From Pogonophryne albipinna (lineage: Eukaryota > Chordata > Actinopteri > Perciformes > Artedidraconidae): a DNA stretch of 64,000 bases. Made by a program: the position numbers and the translations under genes. Position 1 is the first letter of the stretch, and each line of letters begins with the position of its first letter. The notes beneath the pieces were generated by a model that was not told where the DNA came from, ran no database searches, and saw only the letters and a list, made by a program, of their open reading frames with translations. The DNA lies in assembly GCA_028583405.1 (NCBI GenBank), contig CM053243.1:23648867-23712866 (forward strand), written 5' to 3'. Positions 23,401 to 34,551 of this stretch are shown one piece after another.

Positions 23401-24496
23401 TGTTGCATAGATTAAAATGTGTCTAATAAATGTATACAGAGATATGTAGAGGCGCATATGTGTGACACTCAATCATAGCCAGCAAATGTTACTTTAAGGT
23501 TCCTCGAAGACCAAATGGTCATACAAGCATTAGGATTTCAGCTCCGACTCACCTTGTCTTTCATCTGGGGAAATCTAAACACACACGCACACCACACACT
23601 CTGACACTCACACACAAAATGTACTTCAAGGTGAAAAACAAGGTGATTTAACATATTATTAGAGCTTCTTTCCTTTTCGTCTTCTGTCTGTTTTATTGAT
23701 TTCAGAACATCTTCAGATTTTACATCTTTCTCCAAAGCTCCAGAGCTCCAACATTAACAATGTCCACATGGAGGGAAATATGCAACCTGTTTGCTCAAAA
23801 GGAAATCTTAGAATTGATTGGCATTCATAATCAATACCATTCATTCTAAAAATACAAATGGCTTTTGTTTCTCATTTTCAAGACACATGTGTAGGTATAG
23901 GTCCATTTATACATAATTATAGACTATATTAAGATATACATTGATCTTAACAGCAGCGCAGGATTCAGCTGGGAAAGCAAAAACATCACTCCCTAAACAC
24001 AAACAGTAGAACCCGAAGGACACATCAGAGAGAAACAAGATATTTACAAGGCAAGAGATTGAATCACCAAGTGTGGTAATACTTATGGTAACACTAAAAC
24101 AGCAGAAGGGTGAGTGAGGGAATAAAGTATTCAATGCTTTAAATGTTGAGCGGATGATGATGCTAGATGAAAAGTCAGCCATCACCAAAATGTATCATCT
24201 GGGGACTGAAAACATGTGAATACACTTTGATGCTCTCCATCTCATAGTTGTTGAGATATTTAAGTATAGCTCAAAGTGTTCATTTCATAGAACCTTCTTC
24301 TAAATGCCTGAATAAACCTTATGGATGTTGGAAATCGATTATCAGTCTTATATTTAAGTGATTATTCATTTTTGGATAGTAATACTGCACACTCACATGT
24401 AGCTAGTCTCAATGACAACTTCCCCTCATCCTTATTCTACAAACAGTATGTAACACATGCCTTACAAGCAGACACATAGGCATGTTTCCACACAAG

Positions 24497-24596
<100 letters not shown>

Positions 24597-25004
24597 CCAT
24601 GCACTGTGTCTGATTATTGTGTGCTAAAAGTCAGCAGAGCAGGAAGAGCTCGGGAGAGACAGTTGACTCTCTGAATAGAAAAATACTTTCCTTTCTTGAC
24701 CAACAAAAAGTAGTAGGGAAAATGAATCGGCTGTTTAACTTGAAAGAGGAATAGCAGGAGAGAAGCCGATTGAGAGGCAGTTTGTGTAGCGTGTGTGTGA
24801 ATCAGTGTGTGTGTGTTTGCCTATTCTTTTTGAGCATGTATATGACAGGGTTTCTTCAGTATGAGTCAGGTACATATCTGTCAGTATGTGCCTGTATGTG
24901 TTGTGGGGGATTTATGTGCTGTCGGCCCTGCAGAGGGTCCCTACCCCTCTCCGCACAGCAGCTGATGGGAAATCATTATGGATCCTGGCAAATGGCCAGT
25001 TCAT

Positions 25005-25020
25005 GGTTACCGGGGCAACC
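25005..25020. promoter_or_regulatory. X-box-like RFX site
   Basis: GGTTACCGGGGCAACC is a two-half-site inverted motif GTTACC-GG-GGCAAC, close to the RFX consensus. It lies in a locally GC-rich stretch (24920-25080) that has no repeat signature. This is the second such site in the intron after 23082. Confidence 0.4.
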
Positions 25021-25734
25021 GCACTGGCTCCATCCATCTTGGCAACGGTGATGTTTGAGGAGCGGCCTGCTCTCTAAACTCTCCCTCTCAGTAAAGGCTT
25101 CTTTGATTGGCGCCGTGCATAAATGAATAAGAATAGGTCAAGACTGTGGTTTAGGTATAATCCATAGCAGTTTCAGTTCTCGCATATCTTCCTCTCTAAT
25201 CAGCAGCACGGAGGCACAAACACCTCACTGTCGTCTGGTTATAATGGAAGTCTTCACTTTGGATATTAGGAGGAAGAAGTTGTTTATTCACTCACTTGGA
25301 GATTGATTTTTCAGAAGAAACAACACATGATAATGAGACATATGGTAATTATTTAAACAAGAAATCCTAGGTCAGAAACAATAACAGAATATCAATGTGT
25401 TGTCAACATAGGTTTCCCCTTCTGATCTATTCTGTGTGTCTGAAAGAGGGATAACGTCTCTTTTGTTCCTCTGACTGAGGTTTCATTCATTTCCTTTTCA
25501 TTCATTTTTCTTATCTGAATTGAGGATGTAAGGATATAGGGTGTTGCACAGACTGCGGAGCCCCTAGAGGAAAATGTGGGGTTTGTGAGGCTTTAAAAAT
25601 GTAATTGGAATTACACCTGATTTTGTCAACAAGTACAAAGAGACCAACATTTTGAAATAAAAACCACTGTATGATGTAATTTGATGCAATACAGCAGATG
25701 TACTGTGCAATCATATTTTTTTACACATTTTTGG

Positions 25735-25980
25735 GATGTCTGTTGGTCTGTCCCATTCCTGTAAACGGGATATCTCAGGAACGTTTGGAGCAAATTTATT
25801 CAAATGTAGCGCTCTTATAAACTCAAAGATTAACTGATTATAATTCGGAACTCTAGCAAAGTTTATATTCTCAATCACTAGTTTCAAGTCTTCTTCAAAA
25901 CAACATAGTGTTTATATTTGTAAATGTGGATACCATTTACAGTTAAATAGAAGATAAAGCAGGGTATGATTTATGGCCTT
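25735..25980 (+). mobile_element. Degraded teleost dispersed repeat(s)
   Basis: The sequence around CGGGATATCTCAGGAACGTT and AAACTCAAAGATTAACTGAT resembles a common fish repeat (form: ATATCTCAGGAACG, then ACTCAAGGATGAACTGATTA). Directly after it, AGTCTTCTTCAAAACAACAT through TAGAAGATAAAGCAGGGTAT belongs to a second family, also present at 50510-50590. Classes and ends are not clear. Confidence 0.55.
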
Positions 25981-26095
25981 TTTTTACATGTTAGTCCAGT
26001 CTGACAGTTGTCCAGGTTTTTTGTCCAACAATTAAAGTCTTTTTCGACTCCACCGTCTTGTGTCACTTCTGGTAGCTCAGACATCTCTCCCCAGA

Positions 26096-26111
26096 GGGGG
26101 GGGGGGGGGGG
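26096..26111. repeat. G16 homopolymer
   Basis: Sixteen consecutive guanines. Length is likely unreliable in assembly. Confidence 0.95.
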
Positions 26112-27048
26112 TTCCTTAGAGCGCATCAGGCAAACAGAGATTTAAACCCTCCACTGTGTCCTGAATCTCACCCCAGGTCTACGCTCAGTCTATAGGGCCT
26201 AGGACATAATCAAATTAAAAAGAAAGGTGTCCGGGAAGCAGCTAACAGTTGTGTCAACCACTTTAACTGACTCCTCTCAAAGTTAGGGAGAGGTGCCTCA
26301 AAATCAAGGTCATAAACGGAGCAATACCCGAGAGATACCTAAACAGTTTCTAAAGAGAGGACTTAGAGGTGCTAATCCTCATCCTGATCAACTGAACTAA
26401 ACCACTGCACATTAGAGGTAAAGCTCAGAGAAACGTTGAATACCTGTATATGTCACCAAATGTCCAGACTCACAATAACTTTAATTTAAAAGAGAAGTTC
26501 AATAATCCCAAGTTATCTTTTAAATGTTAGTAGTGCACCTAAAAGTATACTTACTCCAAATAAATCTTTGTGTCACTCCACACTTAATGCCTCAGACAGA
26601 AATAACCAAGAAATAACTTCATGTTGTTGTTATTCTGAACTGTGGTACTTCGTTGTGTGTTTGTTTGTGTGCGTGTGGTTGTGAGTGTGTGTTTTCTGTG
26701 TGTTGGGCTGGAATTTGCTGTGGCAGCTACACTGCCTAATCTTTATGGGTTTCTCTAAATCAGGGATACAACGGGGCTCTCGTGCCTTTTTTACATAAAG
26801 CATTTCACACTGACTAAGCACTAATCTGTAAAAAGGGAATTTAAAATGGTTGTAGTTTTAGATGTTAACTCTTTGGTGCACCTCAAATAACGTGTCCTTT
26901 CTGTGTCTTTGTGTATAGTGGTGTGTGTAGGTGTTAGTTCTCTCTTTCAGAGTAATGCATTCTTTCATGGCTGTGGCTCCTCTGATCCGGTCCTGTGAAA
27001 AGCCAAAGCCTCACTTTTATCTCTCATCCCATTTACACTTGGAACAGT

Positions 27049-27200
<152 letters not shown>

Positions 27201-27493
27201 ACACATACAGTTGCAAGAAAAAGTATGTGAACCCTTTGGATTCTCCACACATAGCGTTGTGTGTTCCTTCCAAACAACTCAACTTTGGTTTCATCTGTCC
27301 ACAGAATATTTTGCCAGTAGTGCTGTGGAACATCCAGGTGCTCTTTTGCAAACTTCAAACGTGCAGCAATGTTTTTTCTGGACAGCAGTGGCTTCCTCCG
27401 TGGTGTCCTCCCATGAACTCCATTCTTGTTCAGTGTTTTACGTATCGTAGATTCGTCAACAGAGATGTTAGCATGTGCCAGAGATTTCTTTAA

Positions 27494-28420
27494 AGCCCCT
27501 GTCACACTGTCCCGAAATTGACACCCGATGGACACACGATAAAGGAAATGTTCAAATTCGGCTCTGATCATAACAACATCGCGCCATTCGTGAGGGCATC
27601 TTAAGCCATCGTATGACCGTCGGTGGAGTTTCTCAGGCTCCGGCAGCAACTTCATGAGCGGCAACTTCGTAAGGCACTCGTGAGGGCATCTTGTCGAATC
27701 GTGTCATCTTCGTGTTATCATCGGTGCCATCGGGCATTCGTCCTCACTCTGATCGGGGCGAATGCCCGATGGCCCCGATGATAACAAGATGCCCTCACGA
27801 TGGCCTTACGAAGGGCAAAATTGACACACGAATTCAACACGAAAATGAACCTTCGCAAGGTCCTTCGGCAATTTTTTGGCATGCCAAAGATTTTCCCACC
27901 GCTCACGAAGTTGCTGCCGGAGCCTGAGAAACTCCACCGGCGGTCATACGATGGCTTAAGATGCCCTCACGAATGGCCCGATGTTGCTACGATCAGAGCC
28001 AAATTTGAACATTTCCTTTATCGTGTGTCCATCTGGTTGTTTTATTGCACAACAAAATCACGTAAACATATGATGTAAATAATCCAATTTGTGTTCTGTG
28101 AAACTGAAAAGGATATAATATATTATTTTGAAGGAGAGTTGACAGGAAGTTGTTGTTGCTATGGAAACAACATTACGGAGAAAACGTAATATCTTCTACA
28201 TATAAAGATGGATAAAGTAAAGAACAAAGTCTGAAAATATCAGTACAGTATCATAGTACTGTAACATAATTGTTTTTGTTACTTTCGTTGCAGTTGTATG
28301 TCTTAAATGTAATGTAAATGTTGCCTTCGTGTGTGGTTCGGGGCCATCTTCGTGCGAAATTCACAATTCCATATTCGTGTGTCCATCGGGTGTCAACTTC
28401 GGGACAGTGTGACAGGGGCT
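27494..28420. mobile_element. Nested PIF/Harbinger-like non-autonomous element with long hairpin, 927 bp
   Basis: Ends read AGCCCCTGTCACACTGTCCC and are inverted for about 46 bp with one mismatch, flanked by 3-bp duplications TAA (27491-27493, 28421-28423). A 3-bp TWA target is typical of PIF/Harbinger. Removing the element and one TAA restores the host Tc1 reading frame, which confirms the boundaries. The left 540 bp form a large imperfect palindrome: 27519-27745 pairs with 27750-28037, the right arm having about 130 bp extra (27830-27900). The right 380 bp are AT-rich with no ORF. It encodes no recognisable protein. Confidence 0.85.
28155..28168. promoter_or_regulatory. X-box-like motif inside the nested element
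   Basis: GTTGCTATGGAAAC fits the RFX X-box pattern with one weak position in the first half-site. If functional it came with the transposon. Confidence 0.3.
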
Positions 28421-29064
28421 TAAGTCTCTAGCTGACACTCTAGGATTCTTCTTCACCCCTTTGAGCATTCTGCGCTGTGCTCTTGCAGTCATCTTTACAG
28501 GACGGCCACTCCTAGGGAGAGTAGCAACAGTGCTGAACTTTCTCCATTTATAGACAACTTGTCTTACCGTGGACTGATGAACATCAAGGCTTTTAGAGAT
28601 ACTTTTGTAACCCTTTCCAGCTTTATGCAAGTCAACAATTCTTAATCGTAGGTCTTCTGAGAGCTCTTTTGTGCGAGGCATGGTTCACATCTGGCAATGC
28701 TTCTTAAGAATAGCAAATTCAAAACTGGTGTGTATTTTTTATAGGGCAGGGCAGCTTTAACCAACACCTCCAATCTCGTCTCATTGATTGGACTCCAGGT
28801 TGGCTGACTCCTGACTCCAATTAGCTCTTGAAGAAGTCTTTAGCCTAGGGGTTCACATACTTTTTCCACCCTGCACTGTGAATGTTTACATGGTGTGTTC
28901 AATAAAAACATGAAAACATATAATTGTTTGTGTGGTATTAGTTTAAGCAGACTGTGTTTGTCTATTGTTGTGACTTAGATGAAGATCAGAACACATTTTA
29001 TGACCAACTTATGCAGAAATCCAGGTAATTCCAAAGGGTTCACATACTTTTTCTTGCAACTGTA

Positions 29065-29261
<197 letters not shown>

Positions 29262-30193
29262 CTGCGTAGGTGCTGGTGCAAGTGGGTGTATCTTGGACAT
29301 AGAGAACATCCTCCTAGATTCATATTATTCCAAAAGAGTTGGGGTTTCATTTAATTAATTTGTTCTGCTCATGTTATCAAATCATCTGTCATTTTTAAGT
29401 TGTTAACCACCATCTGTGTTACCCTTAGGCTGATGACTTAATGATCTGAACATTCTGCTCTGCTGAGTAACTGCCATCAAAGATTAAACGTCTTGAAATG
29501 GCATCAAACTTTGAAATGAACACTCTGGTTGATGTTCCTGAACACATTTCTCACAGTGAACGCCTTATGTTCTTCAGACAAAAGGAAATATTTGCAGTGT
29601 TAGTTCTACGTTTCCGAAGAATATTCCAGATCCAAGTATTCAAACTTTAATTTCCTCCTATCTCTAATGCAAATCAACTACTACTATAATGTAGAGAGCA
29701 TTTAATCTCAGTTTCGACTTGTTTACACTGTACAGATTAATTACTATAATAAGTCTATATATACTGTGCTGTCTCTGACTTAAAGAAATGATGTGGTCCA
29801 GGCTCAAAGCTTTATTTGGATGTACCTTCACCTAATTATCAAGGTCAATGTGACTTTTAACAAAATAACTTCTTGTGCAGATTTGTAATGCCCTGCAGAC
29901 ATAGTATAGTTCTAGGAAATATGCTAACATATTGGAAGATGCTTCAGCATTTTTTCCGTATGCTAGTGCGTGCTGCCCAGGTTTCAGTGACTAATGCTGC
30001 TAAGTATTTTGTGTTAATCCTGTTCTGGGAGCAGCCAAGGGGAAAAGCCTCCAGTGACTGACAACCAGCAAAGCTATCACATGGTTCCTGCTTTCACATC
30101 ATTACTCCCCTCCAACAGACACACACAGGTACACACACTGTCCTCCAGACAAGTATGCATGGACGCACAGATATGCATTCAACAACTTCTGTT

Positions 30194-30218
30194 GTGTGTG
30201 TGTGTGTGTGTGTGTGTG
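30194..30218. repeat. Short (TG)n
   Basis: About 12 copies of TG, next to a decayed LINE end. Confidence 0.95.
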
Positions 30219-30227
30219 CATTTAAAA

Positions 30228-30460
30228 ACAGGCATTAAAAAGCAAAGATAATAAAATAATCACAACAGATATAGAATACATGAATAAAAACCATGCAGTG
30301 TGGATATAAACAGCTCACTCAAATGCAGCGACAAACAGATACGTTTTTAGTCTGGATTTAAAAGTATTAAGAGTTGCAGCGGACCATATGCAGCGGTGTA
30401 TGTGAAGTACAGTTTATAAACAGATGAAACAGAAGCACTTTAAAATGTGCTGTTTGTCAC
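30228..30460 (-). mobile_element. Degraded L2-type LINE 3' end
   Basis: ACAGATACGTTTTTAGTCTG, then GATTTAAAAGTATTAAGAGT and TGCAGCGGACC, is the inverse of the last ORF2 codons in fish L2-like LINEs (compare GTGGGTTTTAAGACGGGATT in the clearer copy at 8434-8890). Stops interrupt the frame. The tail side lies at the left, next to the TG run. Confidence 0.55.
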
Positions 30461-32109
30461 CTGCCTTTCTGGACTAACTGCAGTCTTATAATCTTTGTAG
30501 TTTGCATAACACCAACCAGGAAGTGAATCTTGTAAACACTAAATACATTAGCTCATAGAGACACTATGCATTATTATTTTTCTGTGATCTGGAAATATCT
30601 GCCCATAGAGCTAATGTATATCTAAAAGGAACAACATAACTTAAACTACCTTAAGTTACATAGCTATGGAGATCTATGCAGGGACGTAGAAAGTGGGATA
30701 ATTTAACCAGGAACTGCATTACTATACTGTCGGAGCTCAATTCACCCTGGATGGTTCACTGTGCAGTGAGTTTGCTCTCTGCTGCCAGGAAGAGCACAAA
30801 GCAGAGAGGAGAGGCTTGTAATGGTGACATAACATCTCTGGACTCTTGTCGCAGTGCAAAGAGAGGGTGAATGTTACTTCAGTGACACAGGAGTAACAGC
30901 AGCCTCTGTCTCCTGCCGCAGTTTAGGCAGCAACATACACACTTTGTGGCTTGTTTGATATACTAAATATATCTAGTATCTATATTTGTTAAATAGTGTT
31001 TTTAAAAGTGAAGCACTACTTGTTCTGCTTCACAGACTTCACAGGGAGAAGTGACAAAACAAAAACAACAAAGATAAGTCATCCTTTGGCAAACATAGAT
31101 CTACCTTGTAAAGATAATTAAAAGAGACAGCAGATATTGGCACACCAAAGATTCTCAGTCTCAACAGAACCATGATTGTACCAGGTGGTTATTTTTTTTA
31201 TTCTGGGGCTATCTGCAAGACTGCAACTGTAAACATATACAAATTAAATATAATAAATATTTCTCATTGATAAATTGAGTGGAAAAAATACAAGAAAAAT
31301 AGACAACCTAACAAGAAAGCAGAACGTGGTCTCACCCTCTAACCTACAATCAGGATAACTGAACATTTGTATCCACCAAATCACATCTTTGGTTTGATTT
31401 AATTATGTTTAAATGCTGATGGATTTGTATGCCACTAAGGCATATTCAGGCCACAAAGACAATACTTGTTATGTGTATACTTTTATTGTGGGTTTTTCTT
31501 GTGATTTTTGCTCATTTTAAAACAACTTTGAAAAACCCACCAGCCTTATCCTTCGAATCAGGTTTCAAATTGTATTTACTGTGTGCCTGAGTGTGCGGTT
31601 GTGTGTGTTTGCAAATGAAATATTGACACTCACCAGATCCTGTGGGTATCAAGGTGAGTGAAGATTGACTAGAGAGTGGAGCAAGATGGAGAGAGAAATA
31701 GAAAAGAGAAGCCTGATAGGGAGTATTTGATACGAGTGTGTAAGTGCAGAAACACTGTGTGATCGTGTGGGCGCAGAGAAGGAGCAAGAAATACAGAGAT
31801 AGAGTGTGATGCAGGGAGAAATTGGAAAAGGAAAGATGGCAAAACTGGAAGAGAGAGAGAGAGAACAGATATCGAGACATGGGAAGGGAAGGAGGAGAGC
31901 GAGACGGGGGAAATGGGGAGAGCATGTCAGTGTTTAATGGAGGGTGAAGAGGAGTGAAAGGCACCAAGAGAGGCCAGGGAGGAATAAAGCGCTGGAGGCT
32001 ATGAGTACCCTTTGTTCACACACATTACGGTGATACGCAAATTCACACCTACAGTAGCACTGTCAAAATGCAACACCAAGGGGGAAGCGTGCTGAGAAAA
32101 TCAATAGGT

Positions 32110-32310
32110 TGTTTTTCAAATCCAAATTTTATTTAATCAGGCATCTCGTTTAAAAAACATCTGGTGTTTAGTGTACCATTGTTACGAAAGACAAACAGTT
32201 TAGATCAAACAGACAGCTCAATGGCAGGATGGGAGTAATAAGTAATTACAAATATCCACCGACATCAAGTTTCATTTCAGACATCAAGCTGCAAGGTAAC
32301 TGGTTCCAGG
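32110..32310 (-). mobile_element. Possible degraded LINE or SINE end
   Basis: ATTTTATTTAATCAGGCATC at the left and GCTGCAAGGTAACTGGTTCC at the right resemble the two ends of a fish repeat in inverse orientation. Divergence is high and no target duplication is visible. Confidence 0.35.
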
Positions 32311-34494
32311 TAGATAGAGCATGAAATCTAAAAGCAAATTAGTGCTAATGGAAATCCTGCAGCACCAATAAGTCCTGAGAGACTGTCTGATGAAGTCCCT
32401 TTGGTGATGAGAAGTCCTGCAAACTAAAACACAAAATAAATGGTTTGTTTATGCCATCTCAACACATAAGGGCTTTTTTTGAGCATCATCTTTTGTTAGA
32501 TAGAAATATATCTTGCAAAAAAAGACAATTGTGAGACCACTCAATGTTATTTACCACAGTGACACTCAACTAACTCATTACTGCAAGTTGTGTGTTTTCA
32601 GGTATAAGCCTGGTCTATGTAATCTGCCAATACATTCAACATATTAAGTTGAGTTTAAATTAAAAAAAACATGACACCAGGTCCCAGGTTTTGGCTTTAA
32701 ACGTGTTTCCTACCAACATAGAGGAATATGTTTCTCTACCTTCAATTTCTAAGGGTTTAATTATCTGATATTTCAAATAATGTCTATGATTATTATTGTG
32801 TGAGAGAGATGATTGATTTGTATCTCTACAGTGTCTTGTTGTGATCTCTTGAGTATTTGTAGATTATTTTCAAGTGTCCTCTTGTAACTGAATGAATGAT
32901 TGAGACCTAAATTGACAAAGCTTCCTCTAAGTAATAACTCATCAGGGAGTTGATTCCTAAACTCATTTGTCATTCACTGTCCAAACTGTGGCTCAAGTAT
33001 TATTCAGAGCTGTGTTTCGCAACCAAATAACATCCGGCAGTAATAAGGGAGGAAAGAATTCAATAACTATGGAATATCCAAGTCAACACTGGGACTAAAC
33101 TGTCTAATTTGAGAAGCATTTATTGCTATTTCCATGAATTGGCAGCAGTCAAATAAAATGCCGCTTGTAAGAAGCTGGGAACACATTAGAATAGCTTTTA
33201 AAAGCCGAACCGACTGAGAAAAGATGTGGTGACGCACTCACGCACTTTACAGTCCTGGAAAAGCTCCCTGCGTTCAGTTTTCCCTAACCATCTCAAACTA
33301 CCGGCTTGTGTTGTTCATTTGTGAACAGCTAAAGGGGAAAGAAACTGTGTAAGAGTGAGCCTGTGAATACATAATGTGCAGCTGACAAAGAAATCCACAT
33401 CCACACTGAAACGCGGATGACAAATCTGACAGCAGATGGGCACAGAATTGCCAAACAACAGTTACAGCTCCAACCTGATCTGTGCATTACTCACCCATCA
33501 TGTAGAAGATGATCTTTACAATGTGTGTGTTTGCCAGAGAAAACATGGGAGAAGTGAACGTGACTGTTTTGTGTTTCCGAGGAAGAGTGACTGAGTGACT
33601 TTAAATGTCAATTTGTATGTTTTGTTTGCGTGGTGAATAATATGGAAAAATGTTGGATGACTGGTGCAGTTCCTGTTTGAGAACTGCTCACACAAACAGC
33701 TATACACTGCAGAGTAATACACCTGCCATGACATAGTTGTCTCACACGCAAGTCACAGCTTTTATCAGGGTCTGAAACACCATTGAAATACACGCTGATT
33801 TGTGAGAAAAACACTGGGGGCAGATTTGACTATTGGACATGGTAGGAGACTGCCTGGTTTCCCCAGCAAGGAGGGACCTAAAACAGCTATAGATGTCTAT
33901 GATGTTTAGATATAAACAATTTTTTATCACGTAACAATTGTAATTATTTGTAATTACAAATCACCCCAAAATAATTTAGAGATTTCGATTTAGAGAAAAA
34001 CATTGTACTACTTCATTTACCTGAGAGAGAATGTTATTGAGTCAAGTTATTCAGATATTACTCACACAATGTAAAAATAAAAATATAATACATCATTATG
34101 CGATTAACTATTAAGCATTGTATTACAATTGAAAGCTCCAACGTCTACACACTTTAAATAAATAAAGAACATTGTGTTTTTAATGCCTCTTCCTTTACTC
34201 TTCACTTGAAGTAAACATTGTACTGCAGGCCATATCTACTCTCCAAGGGTTAAGTACTATATCACTGTTACAAAATCCCTCATCTATACCACAAAATATT
34301 TTAAACACGTTAGATGATCTGACTGCTCATGTTTCTTGCACCATCAAACTAATTCCCCAGCTCTCAGTAACTATCTTTCAGTGTTATCATTACCGACAAT
34401 CATTTCTCTTAAATGCAGACACATCCATCTTTATTATCAACACCCTCGTCAGTATCTATTCCCTCTAACAGGATATGTCTCTTCTCTCTCGCAG

Positions 34495-34551
34495 GTGCTG
34501 CTCTCCGGGCTGATCGGAGTGGTGTCATGGAAGAGGCCGCTCTCTCTCGTG
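34495..34551 (+). CDS. entrep2: ENTREP/FAM189-family internal exon (second membrane segment)
   Basis: This 57-bp, 19-codon phase-0 exon is preceded by a pyrimidine-rich tract ending in CTCTCGCAG and followed by the strong donor GTGAGT. It reads VLLSGLIGVVSWKRPLSLV, the second membrane segment, a short WKRP turn and the start of the third segment. The next exon continues it in frame. ENTREP proteins (endosomal transmembrane epsin interactors, formerly FAM189) have an MS4A/CD20-like four-span core. ENTREP1 is known as an adaptor that recruits and activates the ITCH ubiquitin ligase at endosomes. Family assignment rests on remembered similarity, especially of the two downstream exons. I favour ENTREP2 (FAM189A1) over ENTREP1 (FAM189A2) because of the large introns, but the paralogue is uncertain. 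The exon is too short for simple ORF finding. The N-terminal exon(s) are not in the window. Confidence 0.85.

Larger units (their letters stand above)
27241..28681 (-). pseudogene. Tc1 transposase, N-terminal half, split by insertion
   Basis: It starts at 28681 with [20 protein letters not shown]. Residues 1-55 form the paired-like helix-turn-helix ([20 protein letters not shown]), followed by the GRPR-type linker GRPVK at 59-63. The frame stops making sense after ARDL at residue 87, where the nested element begins. It resumes on the other side with KKSLAHANISVDESTIRKTL and later WTDETKVELFGRN, which contains the first catalytic aspartate. The second aspartate and third acidic residue regions are missing because the gene runs straight into the left terminal repeat. 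It cannot encode an active enzyme. Confidence 0.93.
27208..29062 (-). mobile_element. Tc1-like transposon, internally deleted and carrying a nested insertion, 1855 bp
   Basis: Both ends read inward CAGTTGCAAGAAAAAGTATG, continuing TGAACCCTTTGGA, and each is flanked by TA (27206-27207 and 29063-29064), the Tc1/mariner target. A copy of the end core, GGGTTCACATACTTTTT, recurs inside the right end near 28852-28867, an arrangement like the inner repeats of IR/DR-type Tc1 elements. The minus-strand transposase gene is present for its N-terminal half only and is interrupted by another element at 27494-28420. Without that insertion the element would be about 925 bp, against about 1.6 kb for a complete one. 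Confidence 0.95.

Noticed and set aside
31512..31967. 151-codon minus-strand Ser/Leu/Pro-rich frame
   Set aside because: Arises from a purine-rich (GAGA) tract on the + strand. Low complexity with no recognised family.
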